A stretch of DNA of 64,000 nucleotides. Source: Sphingomonadales bacterium 39-57-19. Its GTDB lineage: Bacteria > Pseudomonadota > Alphaproteobacteria > Sphingomonadales > Sphingomonadaceae. The notes under the pieces were generated by a model. That model made no database searches. It had not been told where the DNA came from and worked only from the letters and a program-made list of their open reading frames with translations. The stretch is taken from contig NCJG01000001.1 in NCBI GenBank assembly GCA_002282385.1, forward strand, positions 558,001 through 622,000. The letters are read 5' to 3'. A program made the position numbers and the translations under genes. Positions 1-9,717 of this stretch are shown in pieces (position 1 is the stretch's first letter; the number at the start of each line of letters is the position of its first letter).

Positions 1-191
1 ATGGCGATTGGGCCGTGCGTGAGGCCGCGCCGGATTGCCAAATGCTGCTGCCCGCCCAGCAAAGTCGCCACGGCGTCAATATCGGGGATATTCGCAGCAA
101 TAATCAGCGTGGGCATGGCAAGGCCAGTCCGACGCTTCAACCCCATCTGCCCGATAAGCGCGCCAACAAGGCTATGTGTGAGATTATCCAT
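1..191 (-). CDS. YdjM-type membrane metal-dependent hydrolase, N-terminal 63 residues (runs off the left edge)
   Basis: Translation from the ATG at 191 begins MDNLTHSLVGALIG and continues with the motifs IPDID and RRGLTHGPIA before leaving the window. This is the N-terminal signature of the YdjM family (PF04307, DUF457), inner-membrane proteins described as predicted metal-dependent hydrolases; the H and D residues of LTHS, PDID and LTHGP are the presumed ligands. Only about 63 residues are present, so the membrane helices and C-terminus cannot be judged. It lies downstream of korB on the same strand, separated by about 140 bases containing a long inverted repeat. Biochemical activity of the family is poorly known, so only the family call is firm. 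Confidence 0.8.
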   Translation of the reverse strand, partial: MDNLTHSLVGALIGQMGLKRRTGLAMPTLIIAANIPDIDAVATLLGGQQHLAIRRGLTHGPIA

Positions 192-254
192 GCGGGTTAG
201 CTGGCGTAGCTAAACCGAAATGGCAATACGGCGTTATCGCCATAAACTATTTCG

Positions 255-324
255 TTCACGCAAAGGCGCAGAGTTCGCGGAGCAGAAATTTGGAATCTCT
301 GCGGACTCTGCGCCTCTGCGTGAA
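255..324. repeat. long imperfect inverted repeat downstream of korB
   Basis: Bases 255-282 and 297-324 are inverted copies of each other, 28 bases with three mismatches, around a 14-base centre. The core reads GGCGCAGAGT in the left arm and ACTCTGCGCC in the right arm, and both ends carry TTCACGCA / TGCGTGAA. In RNA from either strand it would fold into a very stable hairpin. It could terminate the korAB transcript or protect its 3' end, but no clear T-run follows on the minus strand. Similar CGCAGAG-rich palindromes occur as dispersed intergenic repeats in many genomes, which is from memory and untested here. Confidence 0.75.
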
Positions 325-330
325 AATCAA

Positions 331-1377
331 TTAAGTCTCGGGATGGCCCTCGGCTACGGTCCAGGTTTGTCCCTTTGCCAGCAGCTTGCCGAGGTCAGGT
401 GCTTTACCTGCACTGGCCGACTCGTTCTGCGCGATGACGGCGTCGTTAAAGGTCGGGCGTGGATCGTCGTACAGGACGCCGAGTGCCATGGGGAATTCGC
501 CAAATGGCATTTCCACAAGCATGTGCGCGAGCGAACGGTTGGTCACGTCATGTACGATGACGCCCGCGCTCTGCCAATCGCCATCGACGACATCGACAAC
601 CTTCAGCGTCAGGCCAACATTGTCGAGCGCGATGCCTTTGGTACCGCCGGACTTTTCGCTGCCGAACAACATCGGCTCACCATTACGCAGCCAGAGTTGA
701 TGGCCGTCGGCTCCCTTTGGCGCAGCGAAGTCTTCAAACACGTCCTTGTTATACACAATGCAGTTCTGGAAGATTTCGATGAACGCCGCGCCGCGATGGG
801 CGTGCGCCGCCTTCAGCACTTCGGGCAGGTTCTTTGAAACGTCAAAGCCGCGTGCCACAAACCGCGCGCCTGAACCCAGCGCAAACGCGCATGGCGTTGC
901 TGGACGGTCAACCGAGCCATAAGGCGTCGATGGGCTGTTGGTGCCGACGCGCGATGTTGGCGAATATTGGCCCTTGGTCAGGCCGTAAATTTCGTTGTTG
1001 AACAGCATGATCTGGCAATCCAGATTGCGGCGCAGCAAATGCATCGTGTGGTTGCCGCCGATCGACAGCGCATCGCCATCGCCCGTGATAATCCACACAT
1101 CAAGATCGGGATTGGCGAGCTTTACACCCGTCGCAACCGCAGGCGCGCGGCCGTGAATAGTGTGGAAGCCATAGGTTTCCATATAATATGGAAAACGCGA
1201 CGAGCAGCCGATGCCGCTGATGAACACGGTGTTTTCAGGCGTGCCGCCGATTTCAGGCATGGTGCGCTGCACCGCCTTCAAAATCGCATAGTCACCGCAG
1301 CCGGGGCACCAGCGAACTTCTTGGTCGGTTTCCCAATCCTTGGGCGTTGTCGCTTTCACGGGGGTCATATCGTTCAT
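331..1377 (-). CDS. korB: 2-oxoacid:ferredoxin oxidoreductase, beta subunit (2-oxoglutarate type)
   Basis: 348 residues, the usual length for KorB/OforB. The beta subunit binds thiamine diphosphate and, with KorA, decarboxylates 2-oxoglutarate (or a related 2-oxoacid) to the acyl-CoA while reducing ferredoxin. Seen here: the N-terminal CPGCGDY motif, typical of the beta chain's cluster/ThDP region, and the ThDP-Mg motif GDGDALSIGGNH followed by LFNNEIYGLTKGQ. The start ATG overlaps the korA stop as TAATG, so the subunits are translationally coupled. Substrate choice between 2-oxoglutarate and other 2-oxoacids cannot be fixed from sequence alone; no delta (2[4Fe-4S]) subunit is adjacent. Confidence 0.93.
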   Translation of the reverse strand: MNDMTPVKATTPKDWETDQEVRWCPGCGDYAILKAVQRTMPEIGGTPENTVFISGIGCSSRFPYYMETYGFHTIHGRAPAVATGVKLANPDLDVWIITGDGDALSIGGNHTMHLLRRNLDCQIMLFNNEIYGLTKGQYSPTSRVGTNSPSTPYGSVDRPATPCAFALGSGARFVARGFDVSKNLPEVLKAAHAHRGAAFIEIFQNCIVYNKDVFEDFAAPKGADGHQLWLRNGEPMLFGSEKSGGTKGIALDNVGLTLKVVDVVDGDWQSAGVIVHDVTNRSLAHMLVEMPFGEFPMALGVLYDDPRPTFNDAVIAQNESASAGKAPDLGKLLAKGQTWTVAEGHPET

Positions 1378-3245
1378 TATAAAGCACTCCCAATCGCGGC
1401 TTCAATTTCGGCGATAGTAAATGGCTGGCCGGACACTTTGTTCACGGGCTGCGCATCCACAAGGAACTGGTCACGCAATATGGTCTTCAACTGGCCCGTG
1501 TTCATTTCGGGCACGATGACCTTGTCAAAGCTCTTCAACAACTCGGCCATGTTTTTGGGCATGGGCCAGATATGGCGAATGTGGATATGCACGACATCGA
1601 CGCCTTCTGCGCGCTTGCGACGCACAGCTTGCTTGATGGGCCCATAAGTTGATCCCCAACCGACAACAGCAAGCTTCGCGCCTGCTGCGCCCTGCTCGAC
1701 GATCTGGTCAGGAATGCTGTCGGCGACATTATTTACCTTGGTCGAACGGATGTCGGTCATCGCCTGGTGGTTGGCAGGTGCATAGTTGATGTGGCCGGTA
1801 TCGACTTCTTTCTCGATACCGCCAATGCGATGCAACAATCCGGGCGTGCCGGGCTTCACCCATGGGCGCTTCAATTTATGGTCGCGCGCATAGGGCTTAA
1901 AGCCATCTTCGGGCACGCTTTCCAGAAACTCGACCGGGAACGGAGTATACTCTTCCAGATCGGGCACCAGCCAAGGCTCAGCTGCGTTGGCGATATAGCC
2001 ATCGGTAAGCAGCATCACTGGCGTCATATACTCAACCGCAATCCGCACAGCTTCCACCGCACAGTCAAAGCAATCAACCGGCGAGCGCGCTGCGATCACG
2101 GGCATCGGTGCATCACCGTTGCGGCCGTACACCGCCTGATACAGATCGGACTGCTCGGTCTTGGTTGGCAGGCCCGTCGAAGGACCGCCACGCTGGCTGT
2201 TGACGATAACCAAAGGAAGCTCGGTCATGATGGCAAGGCCCATAGCCTCACCCTTCAACGCGATGCCGGGGCCTGACGAGCTGGTGACGCCCAACTGACC
2301 CGCATAGCTTGCGCCAATGGCCGAACAAATGGCGGCAATTTCATCTTCTGCCTGGAATGTGGTGATGCCATATTCTTTCAAGCGGCTGAGGTGATGCAAA
2401 ATCGCGGATGCTGGCGTAATCGGATAACCGCCGAAGAACATCTTGAGGCCAGCCAGCTGCGCTCCTGCAACCAAGCCATAAGAAATGGACTCAGCGCCCG
2501 TCACCGTCCGGTACAGACCCGCAGGCGCAGGCGCTGCATCGACATGATATTGCTTCAGCGGGCCAGCCAGTTCAGCTGTCTCACCATAAGCATGACCGGC
2601 ATTCAGCGCCGCGATATTGGCGTCGGCCAAAATCTGATTCTTTGCAAATTTGGCATTCAGCCAATCGATGATCGGCTGACGATCACGGTCAAACATCCAC
2701 AAAGCAAGACCAAGCGTCCACATATTCTTACAACGCAACGCGTCTTTGTTGCCCATGCCAAACGGCTTGACGGCCTCCAGTGTCAGCGCGCTGATGTCGA
2801 ACGCCAGGACTTGCCATTTCGCAAGGCTGCCATCTTCAAACGGGTTGCTGGTATATTTGGCTTTATCGAGGTTGCGTTGGTTAAACTCGCCTGTGTCCGC
2901 GATAATCAAACCGCCTTCGCGCAACGACCCGACATTTGTTTTCAACGCAGCGGGGTTCATCGCGATCAGCACGTCGGGCTGATCACCCGCGGTGTCGATT
3001 GCGGACGAACCAAAGTTAATCTGAAACGCCGAAACACCGAAAAGCGTCCCGATTGGTGCGCGGATTTCTGCGGGAAAATCAGGGAATGTCGCAAAGTCAT
3101 TGCCCGCCAATGCCGACGACAGCGTAAACTGCCCCCCGGTCAACTGCATACCGTCGCCGCTGTCCCCGGCAAAGCGCACAACGACTGCGTCGCTTTGCAC
3201 TGGAGTATGTCCGCTCGTCTGTTCGTCTTTGAATGCCGTAGCCAT
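1377..3245 (-). CDS. korA: 2-oxoacid:ferredoxin oxidoreductase, fused gamma-alpha subunit
   Basis: 622 residues from the chosen ATG at 3245. The N-terminal domain (about 20-200, starting VVRFAGDSGDGMQ) is the gamma/CoA-binding domain, followed by the alpha pyrimidine-binding domain (GGYPITPASAILHHL, then FQAEDEIAAI and SSSGPGIALKGE) and a C-terminal transketolase-like domain, the architecture of two-subunit KorAB enzymes. The frame stays open to 3431, but the extra 62 residues upstream do not look like the family and were rejected. The downstream korB overlaps by one base. Function: CoA-dependent, ferredoxin-linked oxidation of 2-oxoglutarate in the cytoplasm, possibly parallel to the NAD-linked dehydrogenase of the TCA cycle. 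Confidence 0.92.
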   Translation of the reverse strand: MATAFKDEQTSGHTPVQSDAVVVRFAGDSGDGMQLTGGQFTLSSALAGNDFATFPDFPAEIRAPIGTLFGVSAFQINFGSSAIDTAGDQPDVLIAMNPAALKTNVGSLREGGLIIADTGEFNQRNLDKAKYTSNPFEDGSLAKWQVLAFDISALTLEAVKPFGMGNKDALRCKNMWTLGLALWMFDRDRQPIIDWLNAKFAKNQILADANIAALNAGHAYGETAELAGPLKQYHVDAAPAPAGLYRTVTGAESISYGLVAGAQLAGLKMFFGGYPITPASAILHHLSRLKEYGITTFQAEDEIAAICSAIGASYAGQLGVTSSSGPGIALKGEAMGLAIMTELPLVIVNSQRGGPSTGLPTKTEQSDLYQAVYGRNGDAPMPVIAARSPVDCFDCAVEAVRIAVEYMTPVMLLTDGYIANAAEPWLVPDLEEYTPFPVEFLESVPEDGFKPYARDHKLKRPWVKPGTPGLLHRIGGIEKEVDTGHINYAPANHQAMTDIRSTKVNNVADSIPDQIVEQGAAGAKLAVVGWGSTYGPIKQAVRRKRAEGVDVVHIHIRHIWPMPKNMAELLKSFDKVIVPEMNTGQLKTILRDQFLVDAQPVNKVSGQPFTIAEIEAAIGSAL

Positions 3246-3391
3246 GCGTTCTAGCCCGTCTTTAATTGCAACTTTAATGCCTTTTCGCCTAATCCCATTC
3301 GCCGCGCACTGCAATGTTAGAAAAACTATCGGTGGATATGCTGGACGCATTGCCCAAGCCACCCTAGGAAGCGGCAGAAATGGAGAACGCG

Positions 3392-4351
3392 ATGACCGAT
3401 ACCCCACCTTATGTCCGTCCAGACGTGGCATTGTTTCTGCAATTTCTGAACGCGGTACCCGGCCCTAAATTTTGGCAAGTGCCTGTTGATGACGCACGCG
3501 CGATGACCGCTGCGATGCGCGACGTTGCCGATGCACCCGTTGGCGAACTGGCGGTTATCCGTGATTTATCGATTCCCGGACCCGCCGGAGCCATCCCTGC
3601 GCGATTATATGACAGCCGCGAAGAGCGCGAAGCTGGCCCTGTCATGGTGTTTTACCATGGCGGCGGATTCGTTATCGGCAGCCTGTATACCTATGAACCC
3701 TATTGCGCAGAAGTTGCGCGCCTTCTTGATTTGCCGGTCATCTCCATCGATTACCGGCTGTCACCCGAACATCCCTTCCCTGCCCCGGCCGAAGATTGCG
3801 AAGCCGCAACCCGCTGGATTGCCACGAGCCCTGCTGAGCTTGGACGGCAAGTGACCGGGCTCATTCCCTCCGGCGACAGTGCTGGCGGTAACCTAGCGAT
3901 TGTGACCACCATGGCGCTTCGCGACCGTCCGGCGGCCGTGCCTGTGTTGGCGCAACATCCGATTTATCCCGTCGTCACACTCGATGCTGACTGGCCGAGC
4001 ATGCGCGAATTTGCCAACGGCTATTTGCTAACCGACGAGGCAATGGCCTATTTCGGCGAAGGCCACGCAGCAACGCCCGGAGACTATCGTTCCGAGCCGT
4101 TGAATTTCAGCCAGCGCGGCATGCCGCCGAGCCTTGTCACCACCGCAAGCCTTGATCCCTTGCGCGACCAAGGCATCGCTTATGTTGAAAAGTTGAAGCA
4201 GGACGGCGTGCGCGTTGAACATCGCAGTGCCGAGGGCAATATTCACGGGCATATCAACATCCGCCAAGCTATCCCATCGGTCCAATCGGACATACAGGGC
4301 AATATCGCCGCGCTCAAAAACCTGCTCGCAGAAGTGACGGCAACAGCATGA
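3392..4351 (+). CDS. alpha/beta hydrolase, hormone-sensitive-lipase (family IV) esterase
   Basis: 319 residues. The oxyanion-hole motif HGGG (in FYHGGGFVIGS) and the nucleophile elbow GDSAGG are those of bacterial HSL-type esterases; the acid is probably the Asp of LDPLRDQG and the His that of NIHGHI. No signal peptide is seen, so a cytoplasmic carboxylesterase acting on short-chain esters is expected; the natural substrate is unknown. Start: an ATG at 3380 exists, but GGAG lies six bases before the ATG at 3392, which gives MTDTPPYVRP, so that one is preferred. The stop overlaps the rppH start (ATGA), suggesting one transcript. It is divergent from korA. Confidence 0.88.
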   Translation: MTDTPPYVRPDVALFLQFLNAVPGPKFWQVPVDDARAMTAAMRDVADAPVGELAVIRDLSIPGPAGAIPARLYDSREEREAGPVMVFYHGGGFVIGSLYTYEPYCAEVARLLDLPVISIDYRLSPEHPFPAPAEDCEAATRWIATSPAELGRQVTGLIPSGDSAGGNLAIVTTMALRDRPAAVPVLAQHPIYPVVTLDADWPSMREFANGYLLTDEAMAYFGEGHAATPGDYRSEPLNFSQRGMPPSLVTTASLDPLRDQGIAYVEKLKQDGVRVEHRSAEGNIHGHINIRQAIPSVQSDIQGNIAALKNLLAEVTATA

Positions 4352-4833
4352 CCATATCGTTGGAAGATTTACCGTACCGTCCCTGTGCGGGCATCATGCT
4401 CGCCAATATGCAGGGGAAGATATTTGTCGGGCAACGCTTGGACAGCCCCGTCGGAACCGATGCATGGCAAATGCCGCAAGGCGGCATCGACGATGGTGAG
4501 GATGCAGAGGCTGCGGCGCTACGCGAGTTATTCGAAGAAACCGGCGTGCGCGCCGATTTGGTCGATATTCTCGCGCGCAGCCGTGATGAACATTTCTACG
4601 ACCTACCCGATGATATGATTGGCCGCATTTGGAAGGGCAAATATCGCGGGCAACGTCAGCATTGGTTTCTCATGCGCTTCAAAGGCACCGATGCCGATAT
4701 CAACATCGAAACGTCGCATCAGGAATTTAGCAAGTGGCAGTGGATCGATGCACCGCAATTGCCGCAACTGATCGTCCCGTTCAAAAAGCGGCTGTACGAG
4801 AATATTCTCGCGGAGTTTGCGGAACTTATTTGA
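4348..4833 (+). CDS. rppH: RNA pyrophosphohydrolase
   Basis: 161 residues, normal for RppH/NudH. The Nudix box is seen as GGIDDGEDAEAAALRELFEE followed by TGV, preceded by WQMPQ, the usual RppH/IalA pattern. The enzyme removes pyrophosphate from 5'-triphosphate mRNA ends and so opens the way to RNase E decay; the related invasion protein IalA hydrolyses diadenosine polyphosphates. It starts within the stop of the upstream esterase gene (ATGA overlap) and ends convergently to the TPR gene, with a short palindrome between them. Confidence 0.93.
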   Translation: MTISLEDLPYRPCAGIMLANMQGKIFVGQRLDSPVGTDAWQMPQGGIDDGEDAEAAALRELFEETGVRADLVDILARSRDEHFYDLPDDMIGRIWKGKYRGQRQHWFLMRFKGTDADINIETSHQEFSKWQWIDAPQLPQLIVPFKKRLYENILAEFAELI

Positions 4834-4836
4834 CGC

Positions 4837-4854
4837 CGTTCAGCGTGCTGAACG
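4837..4854. repeat. short palindrome between convergent rppH and TPR genes
   Basis: CGTTCAGC, two bases, then GCTGAACG: a perfect 8-bp inverted repeat in the 32-base gap between two convergent genes. Its position suggests a bidirectional 3'-end structure, but no T-run follows on either strand and the two-base loop is too tight for a classic terminator. Confidence 0.45.
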
Positions 4855-4865
4855 CATCCGGGCCC

Positions 4866-5393
4866 TTAATTGGGTTGCGGAACCGGCGCGGTGCCAATGG
4901 TTGGTTTCGTCTTCACTGCGCTCGCCTGCATCTGCTGTTTTTCAGTCGCCTTGCTGGATGCAAGCGCAAGCCGGTCAACAGCGCTGCAGTCCGCGCGGCA
5001 TAATGTTTTCAGCCGCGCGATGTTTTTACCCGCTTGCTCAATTGCGCCCTTGGCAATCATCGCATCTGCCTGCTCGGCCAATGCAACCTGATCATTGGGC
5101 TCAAGCTCCAACGCTTCTGTGTAAAAGCGGATCGCTTTACCATTCAGCCCTTGGGCCTTCACCGCGCGCGCCATCGCAATATATGCAGGGCGATTGCGTG
5201 GGTCGACCGCGAGTGCGGATTCATACCAGCTAATGGCATTGTCGAACCGTCCAGCGGCCGATTCCTGATCACCCGTCTGCATCAGGGCAATGGAGCGAGC
5301 GTCGATATCGTCATCCGCGCGTCCGCCAATGCTCGCGCTCGACATAACCGCTAAGGTGAGTGACAGGGCAATGGCCGCGGGAGAAAAGCGCAT
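4866..5393 (-). CDS. periplasmic TPR protein, function unknown
   Basis: 175 residues from the ATG at 5393. Residues 1-26 (MRFSPAAIALSLTLAVMSSA then SIGGRADD) look like a Sec signal peptide, so the mature protein is probably periplasmic. Residues about 40-110 hold two to three tetratricopeptide repeats (GRFDNAISWYESALAVDPRN, then GKAIRFYTEALELEPND). A C-terminal part has Cys residues (TLCRADCSAVD) that could form a disulfide. A GTG at 5432 overlapping the rsmB stop is also in frame, but it would put 13 residues before the signal peptide. It is the last gene of guaB-rsmB-TPR. TPR domains bind other proteins; the partner is not known. Confidence 0.75.
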   Translation of the reverse strand: MRFSPAAIALSLTLAVMSSASIGGRADDDIDARSIALMQTGDQESAAGRFDNAISWYESALAVDPRNRPAYIAMARAVKAQGLNGKAIRFYTEALELEPNDQVALAEQADAMIAKGAIEQAGKNIARLKTLCRADCSAVDRLALASSKATEKQQMQASAVKTKPTIGTAPVPQPN

Positions 5394-5428
5394 AAATAGT
5401 ATCCATATCCGTTTAGAACGTAACGCTA

Positions 5429-6610
5429 TCACAGCTTTTGGAGCCTCGCGAAGAAGAATCCATCGCTGCCATCATGATGCGGGGTCAACAACACCCCATC
5501 GCCGTCGGCACGGCCCATGGATACGCCAGTATCCGCCGCGCGCCAACCCGCATGCGATTTTAAGAACGCCGCCACTTGGCCCTTGCCTTCGCTTTCAATG
5601 AGCGAGCACACGGCATAAACAAGATAACCGCCACGCACGACCATGTCGGCGCCAATGTCCAACAGCTTCGCCTGTTCATCAACAACGCGCTTCAACCGCG
5701 CTGCATCCAAGCGCCAGCGCGTCTCTGGATTGCGCCGCCATGTCCCGCTTCCTGAACAAGGTGCGTCAATGAGAACGAGGTCGCAGGCACCGACCAATTC
5801 GGACAGCATCTCTTTTTCTTTGCCCGGATTGAGCAAGCGCGTTTCGATTTTGGTGGCACCCGACCGGTTGGCACGTGGCTTCAATTGGTCCAGCCGGTTG
5901 CGGTTGGTATCGGTTGCGATCAACCGCCCCTGATTTCGCATAGCTGCGGCGAGCGCGAGCGTTTTGCCACCAGCGCCAGCGCACAGGTCAAGCACCGTGC
6001 CAGCACCCTTTGCCTGACATGCCTCAACGATCAGCTGGCTTCCCATATCCTGAATCTCAACCTGACCGTCTTCCACGGCGGGGTGGCTGTCGATCGCAGT
6101 CCCACCCGGCAGGCGGAGCGCATATTCGAGATGCGGAAGGACTTCAGCGTCGGGGAACGTCGCCGATACTTCAGCGCGGCTCGCCTTCAACGCATTGACG
6201 CGCAAGTCCATGGGGGCACGGTCAAGCAGGCTTGCTTGCTCGGCCTCGTCAACATGGGCGGAAAACAAAGGCTTGATCCATTTGGGCAGTCCGCCACCCG
6301 TTGATCGCGCTTCGCCGGGCTCAATCGCCGCTGGACCATAATCGGTGCCGTCGAACAATGCCGCCAGTTCCGGATCGGCATCCGCCATTGCGACAAAGGC
6401 AGACCGCGCCGTCGCTGGCCTTTTCCCAAAGCGGCGGATAGCGCCCCACGCCAAATCGCGGACAGCACGGCGGTCTTTCGAACCGGCATAACGCCGCTCG
6501 GCAAAAAAGCGCTTTGCAAGCTGGTCAGCAGAAGCGCCGCCATCACGCGCGGAAAGGATGATTTGGTCAACCAATTCAATGGCTGACTGCAGGCGAGCAG
6601 CAGGTCTCAT
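5429..6610 (-). CDS. rsmB: 16S rRNA m5C967 methyltransferase family protein
   Basis: 393 residues, RsmB/NOL1/NOP2/Sun family. An N-terminal NusB-like helical domain (about 1-130) is followed by a SAM-dependent methyltransferase domain: LDLCAGAGGKTLALAA (SAM loop), DAPCSGSGTWRRNPETRW (motif IV with PC) and YAVCSLIESEG (motif VI with the catalytic Cys). The protein methylates a cytosine of 16S rRNA during small-subunit assembly. It sits three bases downstream of guaB and overlaps a possible GTG start of the TPR gene, so these three are likely co-transcribed. The exact target base is inferred from the family. Confidence 0.88.
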   Translation of the reverse strand: MRPAARLQSAIELVDQIILSARDGGASADQLAKRFFAERRYAGSKDRRAVRDLAWGAIRRFGKRPATARSAFVAMADADPELAALFDGTDYGPAAIEPGEARSTGGGLPKWIKPLFSAHVDEAEQASLLDRAPMDLRVNALKASRAEVSATFPDAEVLPHLEYALRLPGGTAIDSHPAVEDGQVEIQDMGSQLIVEACQAKGAGTVLDLCAGAGGKTLALAAAMRNQGRLIATDTNRNRLDQLKPRANRSGATKIETRLLNPGKEKEMLSELVGACDLVLIDAPCSGSGTWRRNPETRWRLDAARLKRVVDEQAKLLDIGADMVVRGGYLVYAVCSLIESEGKGQVAAFLKSHAGWRAADTGVSMGRADGDGVLLTPHHDGSDGFFFARLQKL

Positions 6611-6613
6611 GCC

Positions 6614-8086
<1,473 letters not shown>

Positions 8087-8128
8087 TTAAGCTTTGATTC
8101 GTGGCGGCCCATGTAAACAGTAAGCGCC

Positions 8129-9613
8129 TTATTCGCCAGCCTTCTTGGATTTATATTTTCTGGCGTCCGCAAAGTAGCGGCCAAGCGCAATGTGCAGGTC
8201 AGCGTCGTCCGCCGCGCCGCCAAGCTCCGTCTTATCCGTAAGCTCATCATCAGGGCCGTGATAATCGTTGCCCAGAAACTTTTGCATCAGTTCCAGATCT
8301 GCAAACGAACCGCCTACCATCAGTGCCGGCACGCCCTTTTGCGCGAGCGCCCAACCGTCCTGCCGTTGGATAAAGGCATTTGCGTCAGTTGAACTTTCAA
8401 TTGCCCTGCCTGTCTTTTTTGCCACCGCCTCAACCGTCGCGTCCAATGGAGTAGTCCCGCGACCGATGATCGCAACTTTTGACCCGCGTGGCGCAATCGC
8501 GATTGTATCAACATTTAGCGAAATCACGATCTGATCAAGCGGCAAAGCCGGTTTGTCAGCGAAAGCATAAGCACCCAATAGGCCGCTTTCTTCCGCGGTT
8601 GTCGCTAGAAAATAAATATCGCGATCATGCTTTTTCTTCGCCAAGCTTTCCGCAATTTCGTTCAACACGGCAATGCCGCTGGCATTGTCGACGGCACCAT
8701 TACAAATCCGGTCAGGCGCACCCTCTGGCGCGCAAATACCCAAATGGTCCCAATGCCCCATAAACAAAACAGCGCCGCTGCCCTTTTTCCGACCAGCAAT
8801 CTTGCCAACAACATTCGAGCTATTGAACCGGTAAATGTCCGTCGTGACTTTGAAATCTGCGTCAATGCCAAGTGGCTCCCCCGCATAATCGCTGGCCTTG
8901 GCATGTGCGCGCAATTTGTCCCAATCTTGCCCGGCGGCGGTTATCATCGCGACCGCAAACTCGGCGCTGATGGCCCCTTCCAACGGCGCTCGCTTTTCGC
9001 GGCTTTCAAGTGCGATGGGACGCGACAGCAACGAACGCCGCAGTGAAGGCCAACTTCCCTGCCCGTCGCCAATGAAGATAACAGCCTCCGCCCCCGCAGC
9101 GATCAGCGCTTCGCGCCGCGCGCGGGGTGACTTCATATTGTTTGGTACATTTTCCGCATCAAACAGCACAAGGGCAGCTTTTCCCGCAACATCGGCCGCA
9201 ACCGAACCATCGGCCTTGACCCCTGCACCGGTAAAGATAAGCGGCAAATCAGTCCGCGCATAATCGGCCTGCTTACCAATCAGGATGATTTCTTGGGAAG
9301 CGATGCGCAGTTTGCGGCCCTTCGCCGCAAATGCATATTCCGCACTGCCCTGCCCGCGCTGGATCAAAGGAACGGCATCAAACCAACCGCCGTCGGTCGC
9401 CGCGGGCTTTAAACCTGATGTCGCCCATTGCTGCGCAATATACTGAACCGTTTTTGCCTCGCCCTCCGTGCCGGGTTTACGGCCTTCAAACGCATCACTC
9501 GCCAAAATTTCGATATGTGCGCGCAGGTCCGCTTCGCTCACGGCTTTGGCGTGCACCGAACCCGCCGCCATTGCTGCAAAGCTGGCGAAGACTGCAAAAT
9601 GGGCAAGACGCAT
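8129..9613 (-). CDS. secreted M28 family zinc aminopeptidase
   Basis: 494 residues from the ATG at 9613. This start is preferred over the one at 9646 because GGAG stands eight bases upstream and the protein then begins with a clean signal peptide (MRLAHFAVFASFAAMAAGSV). The mature enzyme has the two-zinc M28 motifs: GHWDHLG (His), NGAVDNASGIA (bridging Asp), ATTAEESGLLGA (catalytic and ligand Glu pair), then NVDTI and a late His. The insertion between about 110 and 240 is consistent with a protease-associated domain. It should work in the periplasm or outside the cell and release N-terminal residues from peptides. Substrate preference unknown. Confidence 0.87.
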   Translation of the reverse strand: MRLAHFAVFASFAAMAAGSVHAKAVSEADLRAHIEILASDAFEGRKPGTEGEAKTVQYIAQQWATSGLKPAATDGGWFDAVPLIQRGQGSAEYAFAAKGRKLRIASQEIILIGKQADYARTDLPLIFTGAGVKADGSVAADVAGKAALVLFDAENVPNNMKSPRARREALIAAGAEAVIFIGDGQGSWPSLRRSLLSRPIALESREKRAPLEGAISAEFAVAMITAAGQDWDKLRAHAKASDYAGEPLGIDADFKVTTDIYRFNSSNVVGKIAGRKKGSGAVLFMGHWDHLGICAPEGAPDRICNGAVDNASGIAVLNEIAESLAKKKHDRDIYFLATTAEESGLLGAYAFADKPALPLDQIVISLNVDTIAIAPRGSKVAIIGRGTTPLDATVEAVAKKTGRAIESSTDANAFIQRQDGWALAQKGVPALMVGGSFADLELMQKFLGNDYHGPDDELTDKTELGGAADDADLHIALGRYFADARKYKSKKAGE

Positions 9614-9717
9614 AAATGATCGCTCCGGACTACGAAGGAGCGGCACCCGTCCTATATCGGGAACGCTCTATCGTTAATTTCGCTTCATCTACATGCATCG
9701 ATTCAATCATGCGACCC

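Noticed and set aside
2391-3254. 287-codon open frame opposite korA
   Set aside because: Antisense to a clearly conserved gene, with no recognisable domain.
3246-3431. N-terminal extension of korA to an upstream start
   Set aside because: The extra 62 residues do not resemble KorA, and the conserved N-terminus begins just after the ATG at 3245.
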